This document shows positions 9,914 to 19,905 of a DNA stretch of 64,000 bases, piece by piece. A program made the position numbers and the translations under genes. The notes beneath the pieces are model-generated. The model saw only the letters and a program-made list of their open reading frames with translations, made no database searches and had not been told where the DNA came from. The DNA is from Asparagopsis taxiformis (taxonomy: Eukaryota > Rhodophyta > Florideophyceae > Bonnemaisoniales > Bonnemaisoniaceae), in contig JALQPE010000887.1 in assembly GCA_030407315.1 (NCBI GenBank), positions 1 to 64,000 on the forward strand, in the 5' to 3' direction. Position 1 is the stretch's first letter; every line of letters starts with the position of its first letter.

Positions 9914-12900
9914 ATGCAGCAGTCCCACATTTCCCATCGCTCCCTCGCCCACTCGCAATACAATCTCGGTCTGTGCTACGAGCACGGACGCGGCACCGAA
10001 GTCAACATGAAAAAAGCCGCTGGCCAATACCAGACCGCGACAGATCTCGGCCATGTCTCCGCCATGCGTTCCTTGGCCGCTCTCTATCTCGCCGGCCGAG
10101 GCGTCGCAAAGGATCCGACCCGCGCCGCGATCCTGCTCGGACGCGCCACTGATGCCGGCTGTGCAGCCGCACAGGGCCAGCTTGCCGAGTGCTTTCGCTT
10201 CGGACTGGGCGTCGACAAAAACCCCGTCAAAGCCGTTGAGCTTCTACGCGCGGCCATTCAAAACGGCCATCATGATTCATACCTCGCGCTTGCTGATTGC
10301 TATTTTGATGGCGCTGGAGTCGCCTGTGATCTGGCAGAAGCTGTTAGATTGTATCATCAAGCTGCCGAGTTTCGTAATGCAAAGGCGCTTGTTAAACTTG
10401 GAAATTGTAACGCTAGTGGTGTCGGTGTTGCTGAAAAGGATCCTGTCGCTGCTTTCAAATTTTATAAACAAGCGGCGGATGCTAATGAACCAACTGCGTT
10501 TATGCCTGTAGCAGCCGCATACCATTCTGGAAAGGGAGTTGCGCAGTCGGAATCACATGCGTTTCAGTGGTATCTTCGAGCATTGCAGACCAATTTGTTT
10601 CCAGAGGCTATGCATCATGTTGCAAATTTTTACCTTCAGGGACGCGTCGTTCCAAAGAATCCCGAAAAGGCCTTTCAATTGTACAAAAGAGCAGTAGACG
10701 CTGGTCTTACCCGTTCGAAGACATCGCTTGCCAGCTGCTATCTGTATGGCATTGGGGTCTCCGTTGACATGAGGCGCGCCGTTTCTCTGTATATTGCTGC
10801 TAGTGATGAGTACGACTACGATGCATTTATCGGTCTTGCACAATGTTATCTCGACGGGAAGGGTGTGGAAAAAGATACCAGTAAGGGCCTCTACTTGCTT
10901 GAGAGGGCTGATAACGCCGGAAGGGTCGAAGCCACCCATATTCTTGGTACTCGTCACTTTTATGGCAAGGCCATGGAAAAGAATCACACATATGCTGTCA
11001 ATTATTTTAGAAAGGCTTCCGATGCCGGTTTCGCAGAATCACAGTACGCTCTCGGCAACTGCTACTTTTTCGGCTTGGGAACTCCATGTGATTACGTGAA
11101 GGCTGTTGAACAGTTTCAGAAAGCCTCTGACAATGGTTGCATTAAGGGAACTGTCCTGCTGGGCCATTGCTGCATGAAGGGCACAGGAATTGCAGAGGAC
11201 TGCAAAAGAGCATGCGAATTGTACGGAAAAGCTGCGGCTGCTGGCAGCGAAGAAGCGCAACTAAGTCTTGCACACTGCTATATCTTGGGCAAAGGCTGTC
11301 GTCAGAACTATGCACAGGCTCGTAACCTTTTGCTCGAACTCTCTGAAGCCGACAACTTGGTTGCCACAAGACATCTTGCGTGGTTTTACAGCATCGGAAA
11401 GGGTGTGCAGCAAAACCATGCCCGAGCGGCTGAGCTGTATCAAAAAGCAGCAAACGATGGTGATCCAGTCTCGATGCGATCTTTGGCGACATTTTACCGT
11501 ACCGGCAAAGGCGTGCAGATAGACTTGCAGAAAGCGGCGGCTCTATATCTCAAAGCAGCCGAGGCTGGAGACAAGCCAGCTCTAGTGAATCTAGCGAGAT
11601 GTTACGAGCATGGCGTCGGTGTGAAGAAAAGCATTGACTTAGCAATAGCACATTATGAGGCTGCGTATCAGAACGGTAACGAAGATGTGCTCAATAACTT
11701 GAGAAGCTGTTATACGCGTATGAATGCAAACATCAAGACTGCCGAGAAGGAGTTCAAGTTTTTGCACTCGCTATTAGATCGAGGCGATAGAGGTGTGATG
11801 CGGCGCCTGGCATGGATGTATTACACTGGTCGGGGCGTTGCACGGGATTTTTCAAAAGCAGTATCCCTACTAACAAGTCTACTAAAAAGCTGTGAATCCA
11901 AGTCTGCGAAGGCGCTGCTTGGTGTTTGCTACCTGCGTGGGCACGGTGTGGAAAGAAATGTAGAGAGAGCGCTGGAAATTTTGAACAGTGCGATATCTAT
12001 GGGTAGCTCTTCAGCGATGGTAATCCTCGGAAAGTATTGGATGAAGGGACAGAGCGGAAAAAGGAACGTTCCTAAAGCGATATGTCTGTTTTCTGAAGCG
12101 GCCAACAAGGGATCAGGGAGGGCCCAGGCGCTGCTGGGATATTGTGCATACAGGGGATATTCGCACGAAGGCGTGAATAGTAAGGGAAGTTATGAATTGG
12201 CTGTACATTATTTCAAACAGGGTGGAAACGATCCGGTCGCATTGTATTTGCTTGGATACTGTTATCTGAAGGGACGAGGAGTGGAGGCATCAGAAGAAAA
12301 AGCGTATGAGCTGTTTACAGCAGCTGCAGACTTGGGGTATGCACGAGGACAAGCGACACTGGCGCTGAGATATGAACGACAGAACATCTTGCAGGCGTTT
12401 TGCTTTTTCCAGTGTGCAGTTGTTCGGCTGAACGGCATGAGACGAGCAAAGTGCATGTACAATTTTGCGGTATTTCTGCAGAAGCACAAGAACGCTATTC
12501 TGACGTTGTCGTTGATGTGTTCCAATGATGTCGACAAACGCATCCATGAGTTGCTTAGCGAGTCGAGTCTGGAAGGATGTTTGGAAGCCACAAACGACGT
12601 TGCAGTTTGGGAAGAATTCAAACGACCATTGGGGAAACAAGAGGGGTGCTTCAAGAAACTTTTAGAAGCTGCGGAAATGGGCGTTGCGACAGCAATGACC
12701 AACGTCGGGTTGTGTTATGAACTTGCCATCGGAACTGAGAAGAATATAATGATTGCGAAGCATTATTATGAACGTGCAGTGAAGCATTTGCATCACATAG
12801 CGGCGAACAATCTAGCTCTGTTGTTGATGAAGGAGGACATGTTTGATCGAGCACGGGAATTGCTAGATATGGCGATTGAAAAGGATGATGCATGTGCGTT

Positions 12901-13150
12901 GGTAAATCTGGGGTCGATGTACGAGATTGGAAAGGGGGGCATTGAGAAGAATGCCAAGGCAGCATTTGAAAAGTATCGACAAGCGGCGGAACGCGGTAAT
13001 GCTGCTGGCTGCTTCAACGTCGCGGCGTGCCATGAGGCGCAAATCGGAGCAACGTATGACGCGTTGTTGGCACAGAAATACTATCGCGAGGCGGCGAACA
13101 AAGGGCATATCGAGGCCAGGGAACGGCTCAAGTTGTATTCGATGGAATAG
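9914..13150 (+). CDS. Giant Sel1-like repeat protein
   Basis: The protein is almost wholly built of Sel1-like (SLR, TPR-related) repeats of about 36 residues with the pattern A-x2-LG-x-CY-x2-G-x-GV-x-K-D-x2-KA-x2-x-Y-x2-AA-x2-G. About 25-28 units run from residue 10 to the end, interrupted near residues 820-900 by a less regular stretch rich in Cys, Asn and Arg. SLR proteins are scaffolds; relatives act in ER-associated degradation (Sel1/Hrd3), cell-wall synthesis control (Skt5/Chs4) or host interaction. No signal peptide, membrane segment or catalytic domain is seen, so a soluble scaffold is all that can be inferred. The first in-frame ATG is at 9914, giving 1078 residues. The single uninterrupted 3.2 kb exon shows this part of the sequence is of good quality. 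Confidence 0.88.
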   Translation: MQQSHISHRSLAHSQYNLGLCYEHGRGTEVNMKKAAGQYQTATDLGHVSAMRSLAALYLAGRGVAKDPTRAAILLGRATDAGCAAAQGQLAECFRFGLGVDKNPVKAVELLRAAIQNGHHDSYLALADCYFDGAGVACDLAEAVRLYHQAAEFRNAKALVKLGNCNASGVGVAEKDPVAAFKFYKQAADANEPTAFMPVAAAYHSGKGVAQSESHAFQWYLRALQTNLFPEAMHHVANFYLQGRVVPKNPEKAFQLYKRAVDAGLTRSKTSLASCYLYGIGVSVDMRRAVSLYIAASDEYDYDAFIGLAQCYLDGKGVEKDTSKGLYLLERADNAGRVEATHILGTRHFYGKAMEKNHTYAVNYFRKASDAGFAESQYALGNCYFFGLGTPCDYVKAVEQFQKASDNGCIKGTVLLGHCCMKGTGIAEDCKRACELYGKAAAAGSEEAQLSLAHCYILGKGCRQNYAQARNLLLELSEADNLVATRHLAWFYSIGKGVQQNHARAAELYQKAANDGDPVSMRSLATFYRTGKGVQIDLQKAAALYLKAAEAGDKPALVNLARCYEHGVGVKKSIDLAIAHYEAAYQNGNEDVLNNLRSCYTRMNANIKTAEKEFKFLHSLLDRGDRGVMRRLAWMYYTGRGVARDFSKAVSLLTSLLKSCESKSAKALLGVCYLRGHGVERNVERALEILNSAISMGSSSAMVILGKYWMKGQSGKRNVPKAICLFSEAANKGSGRAQALLGYCAYRGYSHEGVNSKGSYELAVHYFKQGGNDPVALYLLGYCYLKGRGVEASEEKAYELFTAAADLGYARGQATLALRYERQNILQAFCFFQCAVVRLNGMRRAKCMYNFAVFLQKHKNAILTLSLMCSNDVDKRIHELLSESSLEGCLEATNDVAVWEEFKRPLGKQEGCFKKLLEAAEMGVATAMTNVGLCYELAIGTEKNIMIAKHYYERAVKHLHHIAANNLALLLMKEDMFDRARELLDMAIEKDDACALVNLGSMYEIGKGGIEKNAKAAFEKYRQAAERGNAAGCFNVAACHEAQIGATYDALLAQKYYREAANKGHIEARERLKLYSME

Positions 13151-13265
13151 TTGTCGCGTGCAGTGCCGTTGTATCTGTAAAGACACAACGAGTGGGAGAG
13201 CACATGCCCAATCAAAGAGCGCAAAACACCACAAGATCATTGTTTGTCTGTACGCTCTCGACGTC

Positions 13266-13490
13266 ATGGATATCGATAATTCTTTCCCCTCACCAGTGAA
13301 GCTCGCCATGTACCAAACGACAGTTGCCGATCCGGCCGCCCGCGCTGCGCCGTACACCAATTCAAAGTGCGCCATTCTCGATATGTATTCCAACGACGGC
13401 AGCGCACTCCTACTCTCCCCACTGAGCATGTCCAACTGCACGCATACGCTTATATCCGTCTTTGATCTTCAGTATTTGCACCATGCCTAG
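13266..13490 (+). CDS. Possible small ORF overlapping the cysteine-rich gene start
   Basis: A 74-codon ORF whose stop (GCC TAG) overlaps the ATG of the downstream gene by eight bases. Its codons look host-like (many C/G third positions), which is unusual for a random ORF. It could be an upstream ORF, or an N-terminal piece of the cysteine-rich protein displaced by a one-base indel such as those seen elsewhere in this window. No domain is recognised. Confidence 0.3.
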   Translation: MDIDNSFPSPVKLAMYQTTVADPAARAAPYTNSKCAILDMYSNDGSALLLSPLSMSNCTHTLISVFDLQYLHHA

Positions 13491-14451
13491 CTACATATCG
13501 TGTTTCAATAAGTGCTCGGTCGCATCCAAGCCCAAATCGAAATCGTGCTGTAGTAAGTGCACAGAGAAGGCCAAATCAGTATCGTGCTGTCGTCATCACA
13601 AGTGTTCTGAACAGCCGAAATCGTGCTGCAACAAATCCAAGTCCATAGTTTCCGTGGCGCCCTGCCAGCCGAAGCAGCACGCCATGCATCACAAGGACCA
13701 CGTCATATCGTGCGTCCAAGCTGCTAAGGGGAAATGCTGCAAATACAAGAAGACAACATGCCGCGACGACTGCAAGCGTGTGGGTTGTCAGAAGACGCAA
13801 ACGGACGTTAAAGTTTCTGTATGCACGAATGGCAAATGTACAAAGTCGCACAAGAAAGTAACCAGCGAGGCAACGGCTGCATCATTCCCATTTAACGGTG
13901 CACCAACTTCAGATGATTACTATGGTTGCTGTTGCAAAATTGGAATCTGCACCCCGGGTCGTCTGGGAGGCAAGTGCTCTCGAGGATGCTCGTGCAGTAC
14001 GACATTGACGACGACGACGTCAACAACAACATCAACGCCCGGCATCGCTGCATCCGCTCATCATACGCATGCGGCTGTTTCCAGTCACCACACACCTTTG
14101 CAGCACGTTGCAAGCGTGGCCGGTGCGGCTAATGAAAACAGTGTCGTGGATACATCGGAAGCGTCCATTATGGATTTCACCGAAAACAAGGGGAGGAATA
14201 ACTGCGCTAAATCCACAGCCGGTTCCAAATGTGCCAAGACTTGTTGTAATATTCAAGTCAACACCCCGACGTGCATTGGTAATCCGTGCACAATGCCCGT
14301 TTGCAAAAACGTGTGTGCTGTCAGAAAACCATCACCGGCGCCTCAGGTGCACGCGCCTTTGTGCAAAGTGCAAGTCGCGTACAACTGTTATTGCTCCACC
14401 GCGCATGTTCAACCAGTATATGTGCCCGCATGTAACGAGTGGTGTTGGTGA
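13483..14451 (+). CDS. Cysteine-rich protein with many CC pairs, unknown function
   Basis: The 322-residue product starts MPSYISCFNKCS. It has more than 40 cysteines, many as CC or CCC doublets (SCCSKC, SCCRHHKC, SCCNKS, GKCCKY, YGCCCKIGICTPG, CSRGCSCS, KTCCNIQ) and a Lys-rich background, then a Thr/Ser/His low-complexity linker (about residues 178-215) and a second Cys cluster at the C-terminus ending EWCW. No signal peptide is visible. Doublet-rich, Lys-rich composition suggests metal binding or a heavily disulphide-bonded structural protein, but it is much longer than metallothioneins and I cannot place it in a family. The ATG at 13483 has a good upstream context (CACC). No intron is needed. 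Confidence 0.7.
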   Translation: MPSYISCFNKCSVASKPKSKSCCSKCTEKAKSVSCCRHHKCSEQPKSCCNKSKSIVSVAPCQPKQHAMHHKDHVISCVQAAKGKCCKYKKTTCRDDCKRVGCQKTQTDVKVSVCTNGKCTKSHKKVTSEATAASFPFNGAPTSDDYYGCCCKIGICTPGRLGGKCSRGCSCSTTLTTTTSTTTSTPGIAASAHHTHAAVSSHHTPLQHVASVAGAANENSVVDTSEASIMDFTENKGRNNCAKSTAGSKCAKTCCNIQVNTPTCIGNPCTMPVCKNVCAVRKPSPAPQVHAPLCKVQVAYNCYCSTAHVQPVYVPACNEWCW

Positions 14452-14759
14452 GGGAGTGCTGCATTTTCGTTGTGGAGTCGTTGCGGTGCTGATACGCATA
14501 GTCGAGATGGCTTCTTGATTATATTCCTCTCTTTCCCTGTCAATGATGCGTAGATTAGTTTACATAAAGTCGGACGTATTCGGAGATGATGGCGTGGCAC
14601 GGCAGTTTAAAAATAGTACCGTAGTGCCACGACGATTCTCGTTAAAAACGCGACCAATTTACCAGTTTCCTGATTGGAGCGTTGTCAACATCTCGCGACT
14701 TAACGCGCAGCATAGATCCATGTCAACTGCATAGATCCAATCTGACGCCACAATCCTCC
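14452..14759. other. Spacer before Maf gene
   Basis: No coding signal is recognised. The in-frame region just upstream of the Maf ATG is open but has no ATG, so it is treated as leader. Confidence 0.4.
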
Positions 14760-15437
14760 ATGCCAGCAACAACGCCACAGATGTCCGCCAATGTGCCGCC
14801 GCCATCGCACTGGTCGCGTATCGGCAAACTGATCCTCGGCTCGACGTCCTGGTCGCGACGAACGCTCCTAACAGCACTCAACCTGACCTTTACCACACTT
14901 GCGCCCGACATCGACGAACGTGCCATCGAGCGTCCCGAGGCGCGCCAACTTGTGCTGGCGATCGCGCACGCCAAAGCAACCGCATTGCAGCAACGCCATC
15001 AAATCGCACTCGCCGATTCCGGTCGCACCTTGCTCGTGTGCGGCGATTCGGTCGTGACGCATCGCGGACGCATTCTCGGCAAGCCAAAGGACGTCGATGA
15101 AGCTATGCAGTTCATTCATGGCTATGCAAGCGCCCCCGCGACCACCGTCAGTTCTGTGGTCGTCGTCGACGTCGCCACCGGTCTGCGATGGTTCGGTGTC
15201 GATGAGGCCGAGGTGTATTTCAGACCGATGCCGTCGAGTGTTGTGGAGGATGTGGCGCGAAATGGCGGCGCGTTGCAATCGGCTGGTGGGTTGCGAATTG
15301 AACATCCGTTGGTTGAGAAATATACTGAATGTATTATTGGACACTATAGTGCTGTGATGGGCTTTTCGCAACCGTTGGTGACTGATTTGTTGCAGCGCGC
15401 TATGGATGGTGTGGATGGTGTCGTGTACGAAGGGTAG
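14760..15437 (+). CDS. Maf-like nucleoside triphosphate pyrophosphatase
   Basis: Housecleaning nucleotide pyrophosphatase of the Maf/HAM1-fold family, which hydrolyses non-canonical or modified NTPs (dTTP/UTP- or m7GTP-type, depending on subgroup) to NMP and pyrophosphate. Seen: the N-terminal ILGSTSWSRRTLL (family (L)ASxSPRR loop, here with Trp and Ser replacing Pro/Arg positions); ERPEARQLVLAIAHAKA; GDSVVTHRGRILGKPKD, equivalent to the AD-T-VV..G.ILGKP signature; and the C-terminal IGHYSAVMGFSQPLVTDLL, equivalent to the D.(V)-G.PL motif. The 225-residue length is typical. The start is the ATG at 14760. The leader shows no clear targeting signal. Confidence 0.88.
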   Translation: MPATTPQMSANVPPPSHWSRIGKLILGSTSWSRRTLLTALNLTFTTLAPDIDERAIERPEARQLVLAIAHAKATALQQRHQIALADSGRTLLVCGDSVVTHRGRILGKPKDVDEAMQFIHGYASAPATTVSSVVVVDVATGLRWFGVDEAEVYFRPMPSSVVEDVARNGGALQSAGGLRIEHPLVEKYTECIIGHYSAVMGFSQPLVTDLLQRAMDGVDGVVYEG

Positions 15438-15474
15438 TGCAGCGTGTTCTGTTCGATTCGTGATGTCGTTGCGG

Positions 15475-17179
15475 TCAACGAGAGATGCAGGGACGTAGAC
15501 GTTTGGCGACGCGTGTGTTCATGTCGGTTGCCGCGTCTGTTGGCGGCAGTCGTGCACGCATGTCTGGATCGGGTGCGGCGCCGAGTGTATCGTCATCTTC
15601 AGATGCGGGTGTAATGGATGAGTGTACATTGATGGAGCGTAAGAAGTTTCGGAACGCGATTTTGGCAGCTTGTATTGCGCGATTGTTGTCGAACGTCGTC
15701 TCGCGTTTCAAGTAGATTCGAATGATTTTCTCCTGAAAGCGAACGGGCATGACGTAAGATTCTTTCTTGCTGGAGACATGCTCTGGATTGACGTCGTCCC
15801 TGTGTATTCAATTCATTGGTTGGTGTTAACGAGGTGGTAAATGTGCGACTCAGAAGCAGACTGCGAATGTTGACAGTACGTACCAGTCGTTGAAGAATAG
15901 AACGTTGTCTACGGGGTTTTTGTGCTTCATACCAAAATGGAGCGTCACATGGGCGACATGAATGTCCTCTGGACGAAGGTCGACTCCTGTGACGGCGACG
16001 CTTTGGTGGGTAGTTATTTGCTGGGCGCTGATTTGGCGTTCCATACCTGCTGGAAGGAGAACTTCATCGACGAATTTGTACAGTTTTCGGCATCGTAAAC
16101 GGTTTAGGATATGTCGTGAGGTTTCCAGAGCTTTGTCGGTGCTGAACTCTATAATAGGCAGAAGAGCGTCTGTCATTCTTAGAAATTGGGTTGGGTCGTC
16201 GATAGAATCGGATATCTTGAGCGTTTTGTCTGCGTGTAAGAGTGCATCGGTTATCATGGCGTCTATACTTAGTGCAACTCTGTGATTGTAAACGGTACCT
16301 GCTGGACGGGACATGTGACAGTTAGTGGTGTTCTACATCGGGCGGCGTATACGAAGGGGAGGGTGACGTACGATGAAGCTGGTATCGAGTTTGGAAGAGA
16401 TGGTATACATTAAATATCTCCTTTCGATGAAAACAGATTGTATCATCAATGACTTTAGCAAATTTGATTAAACGACGATAATCAAAGCCATAAGCACCCT
16501 GCAATCCAATACTATAAACATCGCGCGCCAGATAGTCAAACTTATCCGTGTCGATGCCAGTAGTGTCATTGGCGACAACATCGAACAGGAATCGCGGAGT
16601 AAGACACGCTTGCGAATTGACCGGAGCTTTACCCAGAATCAACTGTCCAACATGTGCAATCTGCTCTCTATCCAAATCGATTTGAAAGCGATCCACCATA
16701 TGTTGAAACAACATAACAGAACGCTGTTCGTGGCGAACCAGAGGACTAAGACGCACGTCTGTCCTGCGGACGGCTGGCAGAAAGTCATAATCGAATAAAT
16801 GACTAAACGGGCCGTGTCCGAGGTCATGACACAGACCAGCGAGACCTACAAGCTGAGTACAATGCACAAAGTGGCGGTGATTATCATAATGGTTTGTTGC
16901 CAAGGCGTCGCAATTGTTGTTATACAGGGTTGTGATGAATTTGGACGACAAGTGGGCTACACCCAAACTGTGCTCGAAACGACTGTGGGTCGCGCCTGGG
17001 AACACGAGACTGGAGCCGCCGAGCTGTTTCAAGTCGCGCAGACGCTGGACGTGCGGCGTGTCTAGGGCGTCCAGAACGGGCGTGTGCAACGTGAAGTGTG
17101 CGTGTATAGGGTCGTTGAACACTTTTGACCGACGCGTTGGCAGCGATACAACATCAGATTCTTGTGGCGAATGCGGCAT
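15475..17179 (-). CDS. SAMHD1-like HD-domain dNTP triphosphohydrolase, three exons
   Basis: HD-superfamily dNTPase that converts dNTPs to deoxynucleoside and triphosphate, controlling dNTP pools. Exon 1 (17179-16372), intron 16371-16299 (73 nt, GTACGT...CAGCAG), exon 2 (16298-15884), intron 15883-15800 (84 nt, GTACGT...CACAG), exon 3 (15799-15475) splice to 515 residues. The metal site is intact: THSRFEHSLGVAHLS (about residue 64), LCHDLGHGPFSH (His118-Asp119) and DTDKFDYLARD (Asp212). Later regions match SAMHD1: RYQLHRTVYNHR across the first splice, SIDAMITDALLHAD, GMKHKNPVDNV, and FQEKIIRIYLKRE in exon 3. The SAM domain of the vertebrate enzyme is absent, as in many relatives. A PP2C gene starts divergently 0.36 kb away. 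Confidence 0.95.
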
Positions 17180-17541
17180 TTTGTGGCGGTTGGCGTGGAA
17201 GATTGCTGCGAGTAGCGTGTAATGATTCGACGTCTGGGTTTATATGGGATTAGATGTGGCGAATTGGCACGACTTGAAGATGGCGAATCCATTTCGGATG
17301 CACGCGTTTGCTCTTGTACGTGCCAATGTATGAAAGCAGTGGCTGTGCTTTTGTACAATGAATTGTATCTGAGAGCTGCTTTGTTGTTGTCATCGTGGAT
17401 GGATTGAAAATATCCCAAACATTTGAAATATTTCAAAATCTATCACAAATTATTGGTGCATCATCAACCACAACTTCAGCTCCGTTGATAGATCGCATCG
17501 CAGCCACAAACATCACACCAATCCATCCAGCGTGCAATACA
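17180..17541. other. Divergent promoter spacer, dNTPase / PP2C
   Basis: Only 5' leader and promoter sequence is expected here. An open frame without ATG continues upstream of the PP2C start but is not conserved-looking. Confidence 0.4.
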
Positions 17542-18489
17542 ATGACGCCGATCGCTTTCACGCTATCATTGCCGTTGCGAACGTCGTTCCAGACGCCGCA
17601 ATTGCGCGCCAGACCGAGTGTACTACCGACGACGCGACAGCGCAGTCGAACGGCGCCGTGCGTGACGGCTCTTTTCAAAAACCCATGGGCGAATCGCGAC
17701 GATGGTGACGGGCCGCAATTGAACTTTGTGACGGGCTACACCTATCTCGCGCATCCGGAGAAGAACACGGGCGAAGATGCATTCTTCATTCAGGGCAATT
17801 CCATCGGCGTTTTCGACGGCGTTTCCGGCGCGTCGGAAACACGCTCCGTCGATCCGCGTCTGTACAGTCAGAGTCTTGCTGCGCTGACGAGGGACAATGT
17901 GCGCGACATGGGCCCGTCCGCGACCGTCAAGGCCGCCATCGATGCCAGTTTGGAAAACGACCAGATTGGCGCCAGTACGGCGTGTGTGGTCGGCATGGAA
18001 CGCTCCGGTCGTTTGTTCGGCATTAATCTTGGCGATTCCGGGGTGAGGATTTTCCGCAATGGTAAGATGATATTTAGAACGAGGGAGCAGCAGCATTTCT
18101 TCAACTGCCCGTATCAGCTGGGAACGGATTCGGAGGACGGGTTGGCGATGGGACAGAATGTTCAGCAAAAGTTGAGAGAGGGCGATTGGATGGTTGTGGC
18201 AACGGATGGTCTCTACGATAATATGCCCGACTCGGACATTTTGAATTATGTGAATGCGGCCGAAGACCCGATGCAGTTGGCTGAGCAACTCGGCGCTATT
18301 GCCAGCACACGGTCTATCGACAAGTCGTACGTTTCGCCGTTCATGATGGCTGCGCGAAAGGCGGGCGTGAAATGGGAGGGTGGCAAGGCGGACGATATCA
18401 CTGTTGTCGTCGCCAAGATTGTCGACGATGAAACGATTGCGCCGGCACAGTTGCTTTCAACTTTGCCCGAACTCGATCGCGCTGCGTAG
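17542..18489 (+). CDS. PTC7-type PP2C protein phosphatase, probably plastid
   Basis: Mn/Mg-dependent Ser/Thr phosphatase of the compact PTC7/SpoIIE-like PP2C group. The plant plastid relative PBCP dephosphorylates photosystem II core proteins; that role here is inference. Residues 1-45 are an Arg/Ser/Thr/Pro-rich leader (SLPLRTSFQTPQLRARPSV) typical of a plastid transit peptide. The catalytic core has NTGEDAFFI, IGVFDGVSG (metal Asp-Gly), GINLGDSGVRIFR, VVATDGLYDNM and GGKADDITVVVAKI, so all metal-binding aspartates are kept. Total 315 residues, normal for the group. The start is the ATG at 17542; the longer frame back to 17395 begins with GTG. Single exon. Confidence 0.9.
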   Translation: MTPIAFTLSLPLRTSFQTPQLRARPSVLPTTRQRSRTAPCVTALFKNPWANRDDGDGPQLNFVTGYTYLAHPEKNTGEDAFFIQGNSIGVFDGVSGASETRSVDPRLYSQSLAALTRDNVRDMGPSATVKAAIDASLENDQIGASTACVVGMERSGRLFGINLGDSGVRIFRNGKMIFRTREQQHFFNCPYQLGTDSEDGLAMGQNVQQKLREGDWMVVATDGLYDNMPDSDILNYVNAAEDPMQLAEQLGAIASTRSIDKSYVSPFMMAARKAGVKWEGGKADDITVVVAKIVDDETIAPAQLLSTLPELDRAA

Positions 18490-18681
18490 AAGAAGATATG
18501 TTACTACAATAGTTTTTCACAAATTATTCTGCAATTTGTACAATTTTGTGACTTGCCCAATTTCTTTGCCCACAACACAGTCGCCCAACGCTCCGTTCGC
18601 ACCAGCCACTCATCTCAACCGTCTTCGTTGCCGCCATGCAACTCTTCATCACTCCATAGTACAAACCCAATTCCCTTCGCC

Positions 18682-19791
18682 ATGGCCCTCTTCCTCGATT
18701 CCACACAGGCCCAGTTCTGGACCATGGACGAGCAAGCTGTGGCGTCGCAGCGTCGAACCGCCCATCAATCCGCCGTCGCCGCGCGTCCCACCATCGACAC
18801 TGCGCACATTCTCTCCATGCACGAAGAAGCCCGCATTCGCGATTTCCACGAGCGTCGTATCCTACGCTTCGTCCATCAAATTCGATTCCCGGATAAAGTC
18901 GCCGCCACTGCAATTACCTATTTCAAGCGCTACTTCCTTACCAGATCCGTCATGGACTACAACCCGTCCGTCATTGCCATGTGCGCTTTATACGCCGCTT
19001 TCAAAGTCGAAGAAGTACTCATGTCTGCCGATGTCCTTGTATCGCGCGTCGACGTCATTCTCAACGGTGTCGACGAAAAAGCAGATGTGCAACAAGTACC
19101 CTATTCCATTGATGGCACTGCAGCACGCGTCACATCGGATACCTTGTTGAAAATCGAACTGCCATTCCTCCAGCAGATTAACTTTCATCTCATCTGCTAC
19201 CATCCGCTCCGGTCGCTAGCCATCATTCGCGAGCGATTGGTGCTGTCGCCGCTGTTTCCCGCGACGGACGACGATGCGACGGACCGATTGGGAAAGCTGC
19301 TGAACCGGGCGTCCAACGTCATCATGCTACGAGCCATGATAAGCGACCTGCCGCTGTCGCAGCCGCCGGGCGTGATCGCCGTTGCGGCGACGGCCGTTGC
19401 GAGCGCCGAAATGGACGGGCCGTCGGATGGCGAGTTGTTAGACGTGCTGGTACCGAGTGGAAAACACGCGCGTGTCGCCGTTGAAAGTGCCATGCATGTG
19501 CTGCGCTCAATGGGTGACCGGCCGCCGTCCGGTGAGACAGATCGAGTTGCAGCGATGGAGAAGCGACGACGACGCGTGAAGAATGAGGAGAACGATCCGA
19601 CGACGAGCGGCAAGTTTCGCGAGCATCAATTGGACAAATTGGCGCAGGAGGATTTGGAGGAGGCACAGTTGGGACGCAATTACCAGGAGAAGCTGAAGAA
19701 GCGTGCTGCCAACTTGTTGGGATTCGGTCAAGACGATGACGAGCAGGACGCGAATGGTAGTGCGCGGAAAAGAGTGAAATTGGACTTGTGA
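18682..19791 (+). CDS. CCNH: Cyclin H-like regulatory subunit of CAK/TFIIH
   Basis: Cyclin H partners CDK7 (with MAT1) to form the CDK-activating kinase and TFIIH kinase. The N-terminus has STQAQFWTMDEQAVASQR, matching the family's S-T-Q-x-x-x-W-TF start, then MHEEARIRDFHERRILRF and the first cyclin box with AATAITYFKRYFLTRSVMDY (human: ACMYFKRFYLNNSVMEY). LPFLQQINFHLICYHPLRSL matches the LIQQLNFHLIVHNPYR motif. The second cyclin fold is followed by a long charged C-terminal helix and a basic end (ARKRVKLDL) that could be an NLS. The start chosen is the ATG at 18682, directly before the conserved motif; 369 residues. It converges with the pseudokinase gene, the stop codons being only 114 bp apart. 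Confidence 0.9.
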   Translation: MALFLDSTQAQFWTMDEQAVASQRRTAHQSAVAARPTIDTAHILSMHEEARIRDFHERRILRFVHQIRFPDKVAATAITYFKRYFLTRSVMDYNPSVIAMCALYAAFKVEEVLMSADVLVSRVDVILNGVDEKADVQQVPYSIDGTAARVTSDTLLKIELPFLQQINFHLICYHPLRSLAIIRERLVLSPLFPATDDDATDRLGKLLNRASNVIMLRAMISDLPLSQPPGVIAVAATAVASAEMDGPSDGELLDVLVPSGKHARVAVESAMHVLRSMGDRPPSGETDRVAAMEKRRRRVKNEENDPTTSGKFREHQLDKLAQEDLEEAQLGRNYQEKLKKRAANLLGFGQDDDEQDANGSARKRVKLDL

Positions 19792-19905
19792 CGTGCATAT
19801 CATAAACTAACTTAGTTTGTGTACATTTACAACAGACATCGACAAAACGCACGCATCTAAATTTAGTTGTGTACAAAATCGCATGCGCGAGCGCTTCACC
19901 TATCT

